From Hyphomicrobium zavarzinii ATCC 27496 (GTDB lineage: Bacteria; Pseudomonadota; Alphaproteobacteria; Rhizobiales; Hyphomicrobiaceae): DNA of 64,000 nt. Of the stretch, positions 8,459 through 17,846 are shown in pieces. Below the pieces are notes generated by a model. It saw only the letters and a program-made list of their open reading frames with translations. It was not told the origin of the DNA and did no database searches. Numbering within the stretch: the first letter of the stretch is position 1; every line of letters starts with the position of its first letter. The position numbers were made by a program, and so were the translations under genes. The stretch is from the NCBI RefSeq assembly GCF_000383415.1, contig NZ_KB911260.1:92399-156398 (forward strand), in the 5' to 3' direction.

Positions 8459-9208
8459 ATGTTGATGAGCGTAATTTCGCGCCAGTGCGAGTATGTTGCC
8501 ATGCCCGAGCTTTCGGGTGCCCGTGTTCTGATTACCGGCCTGACGTCGTCCTCGGGCTTCGATCTCGCCCGCAGCTTCGCAGACCATGGCGCGCGCCTCA
8601 TCATTCAGTCGCCGGAGGATACTCCCGAGATGACCGAGCTTGCGGCGGTGCTCGCCGAGAGCTCATCCGACATCAAACTTTTCAACGACCCGCTGCAGAG
8701 CGACGAGGAGGCCGCCCGTCTGGTGCAGTCTGCGGTGCAGGAGTTCGGCGGTCTCGACGTGGTCGTCAATCTCGCCTCCGTCAGCTCCACGGCCGTCGCG
8801 AAGCTGGAGACGGTCGAGGACGCGGACGCGCTCGTCGCTCATGCATTGCGTCTTCCGCTGCGGCTCACCGAGGTTGCGGCCAATCGTATGCGCCTGGTGT
8901 GGATCGAAGGCGCCATCCTCAATGTGGTGCGCGTTCCCGATGTAGGGGGCGGCCGGGCCATGATGCTCTCCGACCTGCTGCGCGCGGAGCTTGCGGACAT
9001 GACGCGCTCGCTCGCCGCGAGCTGGGCGGAGCACGGCATCCGCATCAATGCGATCGGTCCCACGTCATCGGTGGCGGCGCTCGGCGGACACACGGCGGGG
9101 TCTGATGCCGATCTCGCGGCCATCGCTCTTCAGCTCGCGAGCCGCAGGGGCGGCAACGTCTCCGGCCATCTGCTCGATGCGGAAGGCGCGTCGCGCCGCT
9201 GGTGCTAG
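8459..9208 (+). CDS. SDR-family protein lacking the catalytic Tyr/Lys
   Basis: 249 residues with the Rossmann layout of short-chain dehydrogenases: VLITGLTSSSGFDLARSFA at the N terminus, DVVVNLASVSS in place of NNAG, and RSLAASWAEHGIRINAIGPTS in the second half. Aligning the RSLA helix places Ser and Arg where the catalytic YxxxK should be (MLSDLLRAELADMTRSLA). The glycine motif is also relaxed. It may bind a nucleotide without reducing a substrate, or be a pseudoenzyme. The ATG at 8459 follows AAGGAG with good spacing; starting at the in-frame upstream ATG would add a non-conserved leader. Confidence 0.8.
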   Translation: MLMSVISRQCEYVAMPELSGARVLITGLTSSSGFDLARSFADHGARLIIQSPEDTPEMTELAAVLAESSSDIKLFNDPLQSDEEAARLVQSAVQEFGGLDVVVNLASVSSTAVAKLETVEDADALVAHALRLPLRLTEVAANRMRLVWIEGAILNVVRVPDVGGGRAMMLSDLLRAELADMTRSLAASWAEHGIRINAIGPTSSVAALGGHTAGSDADLAAIALQLASRRGGNVSGHLLDAEGASRRWC

Positions 9209-9236
9209 GACGCCATCGCGATCTTCAGCCGGAAGC

Positions 9237-12200
9237 TCATTCCGCGGGCGTTGCGAGGGGGGTGCCTTCGGGCTCCTCCGCGCGGTGCGATGCGCCGATG
9301 TAGCTCAGCACCGTGGGGACGACGAACAGCGTCAGCAGCGTGCCGAGGCTCATGCCGCCGACGATGACCCATCCGATCTGCTGGCGGCTTTCTGCGCCGG
9401 CCCCTTCCGCGAGGGCAAGGGGGACCGCGCCCAGCACCATGGCGCCGGTGGTCATCAGGATCGGCCGGAGGCGCAGGCTCGCGGCTTCCGTGATGGCGTC
9501 CATGCGGCGGCGGCCCTCCTGCTCCAGGTGATTGGAGAACTCGACGATCAGGATGCCGTGCTTGGTGATGAGGCCCACGAGCGTGATGAGACCGATCTGC
9601 GAATAGACGTTGAGCGAGCCTCCCGCATAGTGCAGCGCGCCGAGCGCACCCGAGATCGAGAGCGGCACGGTGAGCAGGATGATCAGCGGATCGCGGAAGC
9701 TTTCGAACTGCGCAGCGAGCACGAGGTAGATGAAGGCGAGCGCCAGCACGAACACGAGCGCGAGGCTCTGGCTCGAGGCGCGGTAGTCGCGGCTCTGGCC
9801 GTTGACGTCGGTCTGCACGGTTTGCGGCAGAACCTCGTCGACGGTGCGCTCGATGTGATCGAGCACCTCGCCGAGCGCATAGCCGGGGCCGATGTTCGCC
9901 GATAGCGTCACCGAGCGGAGCTGGTTGAAGCGCTTCAGCTCCTTCGGCGCAACGCTTTCAACCACGCGGACGATGTTGGAGAGCTGGATCATCTCTCCCG
10001 CGGGCGAGCGCAGGAAGATGGTGTCGAGGGCCGCCGGGGTGGAGCGGTCGCGCTCGGCGAGCTGGACCAGCACGTCGTATTGCTCGCCATTCATCTCGAA
10101 GCGCGTCACTTGGCGTCCGCCGAGCAGCGTTTCGAGCGTGCGGCCGATGATGTTCACGTCGAGACCGAGGTCGGAAACCTTCGCGCGGTCGATCTCGAGG
10201 CGGAACTCGGGCGTGTTGAGCTTGAGGTCGGTCTCGAGGCTTTCGAGGCCTTTGTAGTTGGCGAGGGCGGCGACCAGCTTCTCAGACAGTGCCTGCAACT
10301 CTTCGTAAGTGCCGGACGACTGGATGATGAACTCGACGGGGCGGGAGCCGCCGCGCTGGCCGAAGGCGTTCGGGTTCTGCACAAAAGCCTGCATTCCGGC
10401 GATGCGTCGCACCTGCGGCGTCAGCTCGCGCGAGATCTCCTGCTGGGTGCGCGTGCGCTCCGACCAATCCTTGAGAGGGGCGAAGATCAGGAAGCCCGAG
10501 ACCTCGGGATTGCCGTTGATGAGCAGGCGCGACTTGATCTCCGGCACCTTGGCCAGCATGGCGTCGGCTTCGGCGCTGTAGCGGCTCGTGTAGGCGAGCG
10601 TGGCTCCTTCGGGTCCCGTGCCGCGGACGCGGATGACGCCGCGATCCTCGACGGGCGCAAGCTCAGATTTGAGGTTCACGAAGAAATAGACGCAGGAGCC
10701 CGCCACGACGGTGGCAAGCAGGAGAATGACGGGCCGGTTGGCGAGTGCGATCGAGAGCGCGCGCCGGTAGCCGTTCTCGAGGCCGGTGAGAAAACGCTCG
10801 ATCAGGAGGAAGATACGGCCGGGCTTCGTCTCGTGGCGCAAGAGCCGCGAGCACATCATCGGCGTCAAGGTGAGCGCGACGAAGCCCGAGATGATCACGG
10901 CGCCCGCGAGGGTGAGCGCGAATTCGAGGAACAGGCGTCCGGTCTTGCCGGGCGCGAAGGCGATGGGCGCATAGACGGCGGCAAGCGTCAGCGTCATGGC
11001 GATAACGGCGAAGCCGATCTCGCGGGTTCCCTTGATGGCCGCCTGCACCGGCTTCATGCCGTTTTCGATGTGGCGGTAGATGTTCTCCAGTACGACGATG
11101 GCGTCGTCCACCACGAGGCCGATGGCGAGCACCATGGCGAGCAGCGTCAGCGTGTTCACGCTGAAGCCGAAGGTGAACATCAGCGTGAAGGTGGCGATCA
11201 GCGAGATCGGGATCGTCACGATGGGGATGAAGGAGGCGCGGAAGGAGCGCAGGAAGAAGACGATCACGAGCACGACGAGCAGGATGGCTTCGCCGATGGC
11301 GTGGTAGACGGCGGCGATGGAGCGCTCGATGAAGATGGCGTCGTCGTTGGCGATGTCGGCCTTCATGCCGTTCGGCATGGTCTCGTTCATCTTCGGCAGA
11401 AGTGCGCGGATCTCGCGCGAAACGTCGAGCGGGTTCGCTACCGATTGCTTGATGACGCCGACGGCGATGGCGGATTTGCCGTCGTAGCGGCTTTCGCGCC
11501 GCTCATCCGCGGCGCCGAGCTCGACGCGGGCCACCTCTCCGAGCTTCACCTGATGATTGCCGGAAAGCTTGATGACGACGTTGCGGAACTCTTCGGGCGT
11601 GACGAGGCCCGTGCGGGACAGCACGCTGAACTCGCGGTTGGCGCTTTCGATGCGGCCCGAAGGCAGCTCCACGTTCTGGGTGCGCAGTGCGTTCTCGATG
11701 TCCTGGACGGTGAGCGAGAATGCGGCGAGCCGCTCGCGGTCGATCCAGATGCGCATGGCATAGCGGCGCTCACCGTAGATTGTCACATCCGCCACGCCGT
11801 TGAGGTTCTTCAACTGGTCGACGATGAAGCGGTCGATGTAGTCTGTGATCTCCAGCGGCGACAGCGTGGGGCTCGTGAAGACGAGCAGCATGATGGGCTG
11901 GGCGTCCGCCTCGACCTTGGCGATCACCGGCTCGTCGATCTCGTCGGGGAGGCGGCCGCGCACGCGGGAGACGCGGTCGCGCACGTCGCTTGCGGCAACG
12001 TCCTGATCGACCTCCGGGCGGAAGCGCACGCTGATGCGGCTCTGCTCGGAGCGGCTCGATGAATCGAGCACGTCGATACCGGAGATGCCGGCGATGGAGC
12101 CTTCCAGAACCTGCGTGATCTGCGTCTCGATGATCTTCGCCGAGGCGCCCGGATAGCGCGTGGTGACGGAGACGACCGGCTCGTCCACGTTTGGATACTC

Positions 12201-12305
12201 GCGCACGGTGAGGCGCGTGTAGGAGACCATGCCGAGCAGGACGATGACGAGGCTCAGGACCGTCGCGAAGACCGGACGGCGGATGCACAGCTCGAACAGG
12301 TTCAT
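9237..12305 (-). CDS. RND efflux transporter permease (HAE1/AcrB type)
   Basis: 1022 residues, full length for the AcrB/MexB family, with 12 membrane helices and two large periplasmic loops. Visible marks are the N-terminal FELCIRRPVFATVLSLVIVLLG helix, VRDRVSRVRGRLP in the first porter domain, the relay region IGLVVDDAIVVLENIYRHIE with paired Asp, and GLITKHGILIVEFSNHL near the C terminus. It drives proton-coupled export of hydrophobic compounds with a periplasmic adaptor and an outer-membrane channel. The ATG overlaps the adaptor stop by one base (TGATG), so the two are translationally coupled. No TolC-type gene is nearby. Confidence 0.95.
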   Translation of the reverse strand: MNLFELCIRRPVFATVLSLVIVLLGMVSYTRLTVREYPNVDEPVVSVTTRYPGASAKIIETQITQVLEGSIAGISGIDVLDSSSRSEQSRISVRFRPEVDQDVAASDVRDRVSRVRGRLPDEIDEPVIAKVEADAQPIMLLVFTSPTLSPLEITDYIDRFIVDQLKNLNGVADVTIYGERRYAMRIWIDRERLAAFSLTVQDIENALRTQNVELPSGRIESANREFSVLSRTGLVTPEEFRNVVIKLSGNHQVKLGEVARVELGAADERRESRYDGKSAIAVGVIKQSVANPLDVSREIRALLPKMNETMPNGMKADIANDDAIFIERSIAAVYHAIGEAILLVVLVIVFFLRSFRASFIPIVTIPISLIATFTLMFTFGFSVNTLTLLAMVLAIGLVVDDAIVVLENIYRHIENGMKPVQAAIKGTREIGFAVIAMTLTLAAVYAPIAFAPGKTGRLFLEFALTLAGAVIISGFVALTLTPMMCSRLLRHETKPGRIFLLIERFLTGLENGYRRALSIALANRPVILLLATVVAGSCVYFFVNLKSELAPVEDRGVIRVRGTGPEGATLAYTSRYSAEADAMLAKVPEIKSRLLINGNPEVSGFLIFAPLKDWSERTRTQQEISRELTPQVRRIAGMQAFVQNPNAFGQRGGSRPVEFIIQSSGTYEELQALSEKLVAALANYKGLESLETDLKLNTPEFRLEIDRAKVSDLGLDVNIIGRTLETLLGGRQVTRFEMNGEQYDVLVQLAERDRSTPAALDTIFLRSPAGEMIQLSNIVRVVESVAPKELKRFNQLRSVTLSANIGPGYALGEVLDHIERTVDEVLPQTVQTDVNGQSRDYRASSQSLALVFVLALAFIYLVLAAQFESFRDPLIILLTVPLSISGALGALHYAGGSLNVYSQIGLITLVGLITKHGILIVEFSNHLEQEGRRRMDAITEAASLRLRPILMTTGAMVLGAVPLALAEGAGAESRQQIGWVIVGGMSLGTLLTLFVVPTVLSYIGASHRAEEPEGTPLATPAE

Positions 12306-13468
12306 CAGGTGCCCCGCGCGGTGGGCTGGCTGCCTGTCACGATCTCAACCTGGCTGCCGTCCTTGAGCTTCTGCTGGCCTGCGGTGACGACGGTGGCGTC
12401 GACGGCGAGCCCTTCGAGGATCTCGACAAGTCCGTTGTTGCGGCTACCGAGCGTCACTTTGGCCTCGAGGGCCTGTCCGTTCTCGACGCGGAAGACGATC
12501 TTCTCCTCGCCGCGCGGAACGATGGCGCTCTCGGGCACGACGAGCACATTGCGCTTCACCTGTCCCTTGACGCGCACGCGGGCAAACAGGCCCGGACGAA
12601 GGATCAGCTCGGGGTTCTCGAGACGAGCGCGGATGTTGAGGGCGCGGCCGTTGACGTCGAGGTGCGGGTCGATGGCGTAGATGGTGCCCGTGAAGGTGCG
12701 GCCGGGGAGGGCGTCGACGCTGATCTCGATGGTCTGCCCGGTCTTGACCTGCGAGAGGTAGAGCTCGGGAAGCTTGAAGTCGATTTTGAGGGTGTCGATC
12801 TTCTCGAGATTGACGATCGGGGCACCTGCCGCGATGTAGGCGCCGGGCGAGACCTTGCGGATGCCGGCGACGCCACTGAAGGGCGCGCGAATGGTATGCT
12901 TGGCGAGGCGGACCTTGGCGAGCTCGAGCGCGGCGCGTGCGGTCTCGGCATTGGTGGAGGCTTCGTCGCGGGCACGTTCCGTCACGTTGCCGGACTTGGC
13001 GAGCGAGTTGGCGCGGCCGAGGTTGCCTTGCGCGAGATTGTAGCGGGCCTGGGCGTCGTCCAGCTCGGCAACGGCGAGGGCATCGTCGAGGCGCACCATG
13101 ACGTCTCCGGCGTTAACGTGAGAGCCTTCGCCGAGCGGGATCTCGGTGATGCGCCCGGTGATCTCGGAGCTGATCTGAACGGATTCGTCGGACTGGAGCG
13201 TGCCGATGGCGCGCAGGTCCTCGGTGGAGCTGGTGGAGACCGCAGTCGTGGCTTCAACCGCCACGCCTTGCCGTCCTGCCGATCTCTCGGCGCCTTCACC
13301 CTTCTTGTTTTTCGGTTCGGCTGCCTTCTCGGGAGGCGCAGTCTTCAGCAGGGCGGACGGATCGATGCCGAGGTGCTGTGGCAGCCCCCAGAGCTTCCCT
13401 TCCGTCGCGTAGAACGCGGCGCCGGCCGACAGCAACAGCACGGCGCAGGCGAACCAGACTTTCAACAT
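12305..13468 (-). CDS. RND efflux periplasmic adaptor (membrane fusion protein)
   Basis: 387 residues. An N-terminal membrane helix or signal (about 1-22) and a charged Lys/Glu linker precede the adaptor fold. This has a barrel-sandwich (lipoyl-like) first half at about 85-125, a helical hairpin (AVAELDDAQARYNLAQGNL...), the second lipoyl half near APFSGVAGIRKVSPGAYI, and beta-barrel and membrane-proximal domains to the end. It links the RND pump to an outer-membrane channel. It is the first gene of a two-gene unit with the permease. The linker and the LPQHLGIDPSALL segment near residue 30 are more extended than in E. coli AcrA. Confidence 0.92.
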   Translation of the reverse strand: MLKVWFACAVLLLSAGAAFYATEGKLWGLPQHLGIDPSALLKTAPPEKAAEPKNKKGEGAERSAGRQGVAVEATTAVSTSSTEDLRAIGTLQSDESVQISSEITGRITEIPLGEGSHVNAGDVMVRLDDALAVAELDDAQARYNLAQGNLGRANSLAKSGNVTERARDEASTNAETARAALELAKVRLAKHTIRAPFSGVAGIRKVSPGAYIAAGAPIVNLEKIDTLKIDFKLPELYLSQVKTGQTIEISVDALPGRTFTGTIYAIDPHLDVNGRALNIRARLENPELILRPGLFARVRVKGQVKRNVLVVPESAIVPRGEEKIVFRVENGQALEAKVTLGSRNNGLVEILEGLAVDATVVTAGQQKLKDGSQVEIVTGSQPTARGT

Positions 13469-13735
13469 TCATGCACCTTCTGCGGGTGGCAGCGACGTGA
13501 ACCGGATAGCGGTGTCTTTTGCGCCTCGGGCTCTGTGGCCCGGTTGCGGTCCGGACATTGGGCGGCAAGCAGATGTCTGCGCTCCCCTCGACACGGTAAA
13601 CGTGGCAGCCCGTCAAAAGCCGTCGAAATTCGTCTGCTGCGCCGGGGATGGTGCGCACCGGGGTGAGCTTACGCTTGAAATATGGCAGGGGCTACAGCTC
13701 TCGCGCCGGATAATGACCGGTTTGCTGCGGCAACC

Positions 13736-14779
13736 TTAGGCGGCGGGAGAGGCCTGTTTCTGGCGCTTGTGGCGGCGGGTCTTGGCCGGTGTGCTTGCGC
13801 GGCGCAGGGGCTGCGCGGAAGACGCCGCCTGCTTGTCGGCCGCCGGCACCTCCGTGACCCTGACCTTGGCGGGAGGGGCCAACTCGGACACGGCCGGATC
13901 GAGCCCGTCAGCGGTCTTGGGCGCCGGAATGGGCCCGTAGAAGGGAACCAGCGCCTTGTACGGCGCCTTGGCCAGGATCGGCTGCAATTCCGTCTCGATC
14001 GTGGCCAGCGGGACGACGTCGCTCTTAGCCTTCAGGTGAACGACCTTGAAGCCCTTCGCCTTGAGTCCTGCCAGGATTGCGGGCAGCGCCTTGGCCGTGG
14101 GCTTCTTGAGATCGTGAAACAGAAGGATGCCGCCGTGACGCGCTTCGACCAGTTTCAGCGTGCGGTCGGCGATGCGCTGGGGGCTGCCGATGAAGCTGTC
14201 GTTCGAGATGACGTCGACGGTGAAGCTCGCGATGTTGCGGGACTGAAGATAGGCGAGAAGCTCGTCGCTGTCGTTGAGGCCCGGGAAGCGGAAGAACGGC
14301 GCGATGCCGGTGGCGGCGGCGAGCGAGACAGCCGCGAAGCCGCGCTCGATCTGATCCTTCGCCTTCTCGATCGAAAGCCGCTTCAGGTTGTTCGGGTGTG
14401 TCCAGGTGTGGGTGCCGACGGTGTGGCCGCGCGCCAGCACGTCCTTGGTGGAGGCGGGATAGGAGAGCGCCATCTCGCCCACTGAGAAGAACGTGGCCTT
14501 GGTGCAGAAGGCATCCAGTGTGTCGAGGATGGGCGTCGTGACCCACGGCACGGGCCCGTCGTCGAAGGTCAGCACCACCTCGTTCGGGCCGAGGAAGCTC
14601 TGCTCCTTGTCGCGCTGGGTGATCGAGCCGAAGATCGGGCCGCCCTTGGTGTCGATCTCGATCACGCGGGAGACGCCGAGCGCTTTCGCGGGGTCGTTGC
14701 AGTCCGACGCGAGAGAGGGAGACACGCCAACTGCAAGCGTGCATACGGCCAATGCCGTCGCTCTGATCCGCAGGCGCAT
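13736..14779 (-). CDS. Exported polysaccharide deacetylase (NodB homology), copy 1
   Basis: 347 residues with a signal peptide (cleavage near SLA-SD). The NodB domain carries VVLTFDDGP (catalytic base and metal Asp), HTVGTHTWTH (metal His pair), FFRFPG and ILLFHD. It should remove N- or O-acetyl groups from envelope or extracellular polysaccharide, or from peptidoglycan, in the periplasm. The C-terminal 70 residues are Pro/Ala/Lys rich and end in basic KTRRHKRQKQ. The ATG at 14779 has GGGAG upstream. It follows copy 2 with a 127-base gap on the same strand. Confidence 0.9.
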   Translation of the reverse strand: MRLRIRATALAVCTLAVGVSPSLASDCNDPAKALGVSRVIEIDTKGGPIFGSITQRDKEQSFLGPNEVVLTFDDGPVPWVTTPILDTLDAFCTKATFFSVGEMALSYPASTKDVLARGHTVGTHTWTHPNNLKRLSIEKAKDQIERGFAAVSLAAATGIAPFFRFPGLNDSDELLAYLQSRNIASFTVDVISNDSFIGSPQRIADRTLKLVEARHGGILLFHDLKKPTAKALPAILAGLKAKGFKVVHLKAKSDVVPLATIETELQPILAKAPYKALVPFYGPIPAPKTADGLDPAVSELAPPAKVRVTEVPAADKQAASSAQPLRRASTPAKTRRHKRQKQASPAA

Positions 14780-14906
14780 GGCCAATCGCTCCCGTCATCC
14801 GCTTCGATGTAATCCGCGCGGACTTTCGGTGATTTTCCTAGCTTGAACAAGCACCTGCCAGGCAAAACGCCGATTTTTCAGGCAAACAGCGGCTTTTGAG
14901 TCCCGG

Positions 14907-16076
14907 TCAGTCGTGTCCGAGGGTCTTGAGTTGCCAGGGATCGTTGGAGGGGTTGGCCCAATCGAACGGCTTGGTGGGCTTTGCAGCCGTGCTCTGCTTG
15001 GGGGCCGGCTGTGTCGCCTTGGGAGGCGCGGGAGGCGCCGCGGCGGCAGCGGCGGGCTCCTCGCCGGAGACCGGCCAGGTGACGGAGCGCTTGGCCATCG
15101 CGGAATTGGCGGCTGCAACCGATTTGGCCCGCAGCGCCTTCTCGGCGATGGCATCGTATTCGGGCAAAGTGACCGGTGCGTTTTTCGGCACCATGTGCAC
15201 GACCTTGTAGCCGCGCGTCTTCAGTTCGGCGAGCAGGCTCGCCAGCGCGCCCGCCGTAGAAGGCTGGATGTCGTGGAAGAGGAGGATGCCCTTCTTCTCG
15301 CGATCGAGCTGGGTCAGCACGTTGCGCAACACCACGCCGGGGCTCTTCGTGCGGAAGTCAGCGGAATCGACATGGATGCCGAATACGCCGAGGCCGCGGT
15401 TCTGAAGATAGGCGAGCGACGCCTTGCCGTGAGCCAGATAGGGGAAGCGGAAAAAAGGAGCGATGGGCGTTCCGGCCGCTGCGGCGACGGCTGAGAGGCC
15501 AAGCTCGACCTCGCGCTTCATGGCATCTGCGCCGAGCGCCGAAAGCTTCTTATGAGACCAGGTGTGGGTGCCGATGGTGTGGCCGCGGCGCGCAACCTCC
15601 TGCAGCGTCGCGGGGTCGGAAATCGCCATGCGGCCGACGGAGAAGAACGTGGCTTTTACGCACTGCTCGTCGAGCGCGTCGAGGATGGGGATGGTGTAGC
15701 GGCGCATGGGGCCGTCGTCGAACGTGAGCACGACCTCGCCGTTCTCGAGAAACTTGGTTTCGTCCTTGTGATACTGGTCGCCGAAACGGGGGCCGGAGGT
15801 GGTGTCGATCTCGACCACGCGCGAGATGCCGAGCAGGTCGGGCCGGTTGGCGCAATCGGGCGCGAAGTAGGTGCCCGGTGAGATGGTCGGATTGGATCCG
15901 GCTCCCGGATTGACGGGCGGGGTCTGGTCGTGGGGCGAGCGAATGGCGGAGGACGTGCCCGGCGGCGGTCCCAAAGGCTGTGGAGTCTCGGCCCGTGCCG
16001 TCGCGAGGCCGCATGTTGCGCCGACGAGCGCGGTCGCAAACCCCACTGCCAGCCATGTGCACCGACTGGCGCTCAT
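14907..16076 (-). CDS. Exported polysaccharide deacetylase (NodB homology), copy 2
   Basis: 389 residues, signal peptide, then a Pro-rich stretch and the NodB domain: VVLTFDDGPMRRYT, HTIGTHTWSHKKL, FFRFPYL and ILLFHDIQPSTAGAL. A Cys near the domain start (FAPDCANRPDLLGISRVVEID) matches the same place in copies 1 and 3, so the three are paralogs of one subfamily. The C terminus is an Ala/Pro-rich tail. The ATG at 16076 follows AAAGGAGACG. It probably shares a transcript with copy 1. The exact substrate is unknown. Confidence 0.9.
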   Translation of the reverse strand: MSASRCTWLAVGFATALVGATCGLATARAETPQPLGPPPGTSSAIRSPHDQTPPVNPGAGSNPTISPGTYFAPDCANRPDLLGISRVVEIDTTSGPRFGDQYHKDETKFLENGEVVLTFDDGPMRRYTIPILDALDEQCVKATFFSVGRMAISDPATLQEVARRGHTIGTHTWSHKKLSALGADAMKREVELGLSAVAAAAGTPIAPFFRFPYLAHGKASLAYLQNRGLGVFGIHVDSADFRTKSPGVVLRNVLTQLDREKKGILLFHDIQPSTAGALASLLAELKTRGYKVVHMVPKNAPVTLPEYDAIAEKALRAKSVAAANSAMAKRSVTWPVSGEEPAAAAAAPPAPPKATQPAPKQSTAAKPTKPFDWANPSNDPWQLKTLGHD

Positions 16077-16257
16077 CCTTCGTCTCCTTTGCGCCCGGTC
16101 TCAATCCCGATGGGAGCCCGAAGCAATTAAGCCGTATTGAACCACGGTTCGTACGGGAATTTGTAGCTAATTTGCAACCCGCTTCAGGCGCGGCATTTTT
16201 TTGGCGCTTCGGAGTGTCGCCGATGTGACGGCTATGCTAGGGGCTTGTCCTCATATA

Positions 16258-16320
16258 GAGGCCTCAAGGCTTTTTTTATCGCCGGGGTGCGCATCCCGGT
16301 GCCGGAGGCCGAGGTTTTTT
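16258..16320 (+). promoter_or_regulatory. Possible attenuator in the mgtE leader
   Basis: The leader holds the palindrome GAGGCCTC (16258-16265) followed by a T7 run. A hairpin CCGGGG-TGCGCA-TCCCGG comes next (16282-16299), then GAGGCC / GAGG (16305-16314) followed directly by T6 (16315-16320). The first element can pair with itself or with the later GAGG copies, so alternative structures before the T tract are possible. No M-box consensus was recognised. Confidence 0.3.
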
Positions 16321-16351
16321 ACACCTTAATCCACGGCTTCTTGGAGCTTTG

Positions 16352-17728
16352 ATGTCGGGCTTGGACGAGCAGGCGGCCCCTGAGGTCGATGCGATCAGTG
16401 TGGCAGACCTCGTGCGCGATGTTGCCCTCGCGTTGCACGATGGCGACACCCAACGCGCCGCCCAACTGGTGGTGGGCCTTCGTCCCCGCGATCTCGCCGA
16501 CGTCATCGAGCTCTTGTCCCCCGAGCACCGCATCGCGCTCATCCAGGCGCTGGGGCCCGCGTTCGATTACGAGGTGCTCTCGGAGATCGACGAGACGGTC
16601 CGCGACCAGCTTTCGGAAGCGCTGCCTAACGAGCTTCTGGCCAAGGCCGTCACCGAGCTCGACACCGACGATGCCGCCTACCTGATCGAGAACCTCGAGC
16701 AGGCGGATCGCGACGAGATTCTGGCACAGGTGCCGAAGGGTGATCGTCTGGCGCTCGAGCGGCAGCTCGAATACCCGGAAGAATCCGCCGGCCGCCTGAT
16801 GCAGAGCGACTTCGTGGCGGTGGCGCCCTACTGGACCACCGAGCAGGTCATCGAGCACGCCCGCGAGACCGACGATCTTCCTGACACTTTCTCCGAGATC
16901 TTCGTCGTCGATCCCGCCTTTCGCGTGCTCGGCAGCGTGGACCTGTCGCGGCTGTTGCGCACCAAGCGCGACGTTCCGGTGTCCGAGATCATGGAGACCG
17001 ATCTCAACGTGGTGCTCGACACGTCCGACCAGGAGGAGGTGGCGCGCCAGTTCGAGCGCTATGGCCTGATCTCGGCGCCTGTCGTCGATCAGAACAACAA
17101 GCTCGTGGGCGTCATCACGGTCGACGACGTGGTGGAAGTGCTGCAGGACGAGGCTGACGAGGACATGAAGGCGTTGGGCGGCGTCGGTGACGAAAGCCTG
17201 ACCGACAGCGTGGTTCAAACGGCCCGCAGCCGCGTGCCCTGGCTCATCATCAATCTCGGAACGGCGGTTCTGGCGTCCTTCGTGATCAAGGCGTTCGATG
17301 CCACGATCGAGCAGATGGTGGCGCTCGCCGTGCTGATGCCGATCGTCGCCTCCATGGGCGGCAATGCCGGTACGCAGACCATGACGGTGACCGTGCGCGC
17401 GCTCGCGACCAACAAGCTCGGCGCCGCCAACTCGCAGCGGATCATCTCGCGCGAGACACTTGTCGGCCTTCTCAACGGCCTCATTCTTTCGGTCATCATG
17501 GCCACCATCGTGTTCCTGTGGTTCGGCTCGGGCCGTCTCGGCGCGGTGATCGGCATGGCGATGGTGGTGAACCTGCTGGCTGCTGCGCTGGCCGGCATTC
17601 TCATTCCTCTCGCGCTCGACCGGCTGAAGCTCGATCCGGCGCCCGCATCGGGTGTTTTCGTGACCATGGTTACCGACTGCGTCGGCTTCTTCGCGTTTCT
17701 CGGGCTCGCCTCCCTGATCCTGCTCTAG
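16352..17728 (+). CDS. mgtE: Magnesium transporter MgtE
   Basis: 458 residues, full MgtE length. Cytoplasmic N domain (about 15-130, helical repeats such as DVIELLSPEHRIALIQAL), a CBS pair (about 135-265, AGRLMQSDFVAVAPYWT... and LVGVITVDDVVEVLQDEA), then five membrane helices (from VPWLIINLGTAVLASFVIKAF) with the pore signature MPIVASMGGNAGTQTMTVTVRAL. It forms a dimeric Mg2+ channel gated by cytosolic Mg2+ at the N/CBS domains. The ATG at 16352 has GGAG seven bases upstream. The CorA-like gene follows on the same strand after 118 bases. Confidence 0.96.
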   Translation: MSGLDEQAAPEVDAISVADLVRDVALALHDGDTQRAAQLVVGLRPRDLADVIELLSPEHRIALIQALGPAFDYEVLSEIDETVRDQLSEALPNELLAKAVTELDTDDAAYLIENLEQADRDEILAQVPKGDRLALERQLEYPEESAGRLMQSDFVAVAPYWTTEQVIEHARETDDLPDTFSEIFVVDPAFRVLGSVDLSRLLRTKRDVPVSEIMETDLNVVLDTSDQEEVARQFERYGLISAPVVDQNNKLVGVITVDDVVEVLQDEADEDMKALGGVGDESLTDSVVQTARSRVPWLIINLGTAVLASFVIKAFDATIEQMVALAVLMPIVASMGGNAGTQTMTVTVRALATNKLGAANSQRIISRETLVGLLNGLILSVIMATIVFLWFGSGRLGAVIGMAMVVNLLAAALAGILIPLALDRLKLDPAPASGVFVTMVTDCVGFFAFLGLASLILL

Positions 17729-17846
17729 CGACCGATTCTCTATGACAGCCTGATGACGGGAACGCCGCAGTTTGCTGCTTGCGGGCGCCCGGCGATGCGT
17801 GGTTATCAAGGAGCCGACTGGCCTTCAGAACCGCGAGATCACGCTT

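Noticed and set aside
9299..9315. TAGCTCAGCAC, similar to a tRNA D-arm
   Set aside because: Inside the RND coding sequence and with no acceptor or T-arm partners; no tRNA found in the window.
10080..12062. Long open frame antisense to the RND permease (660 codons)
   Set aside because: Strict antisense of a well-conserved gene in GC-rich DNA; Asp/Glu/Gly/Arg-biased translation without domains.
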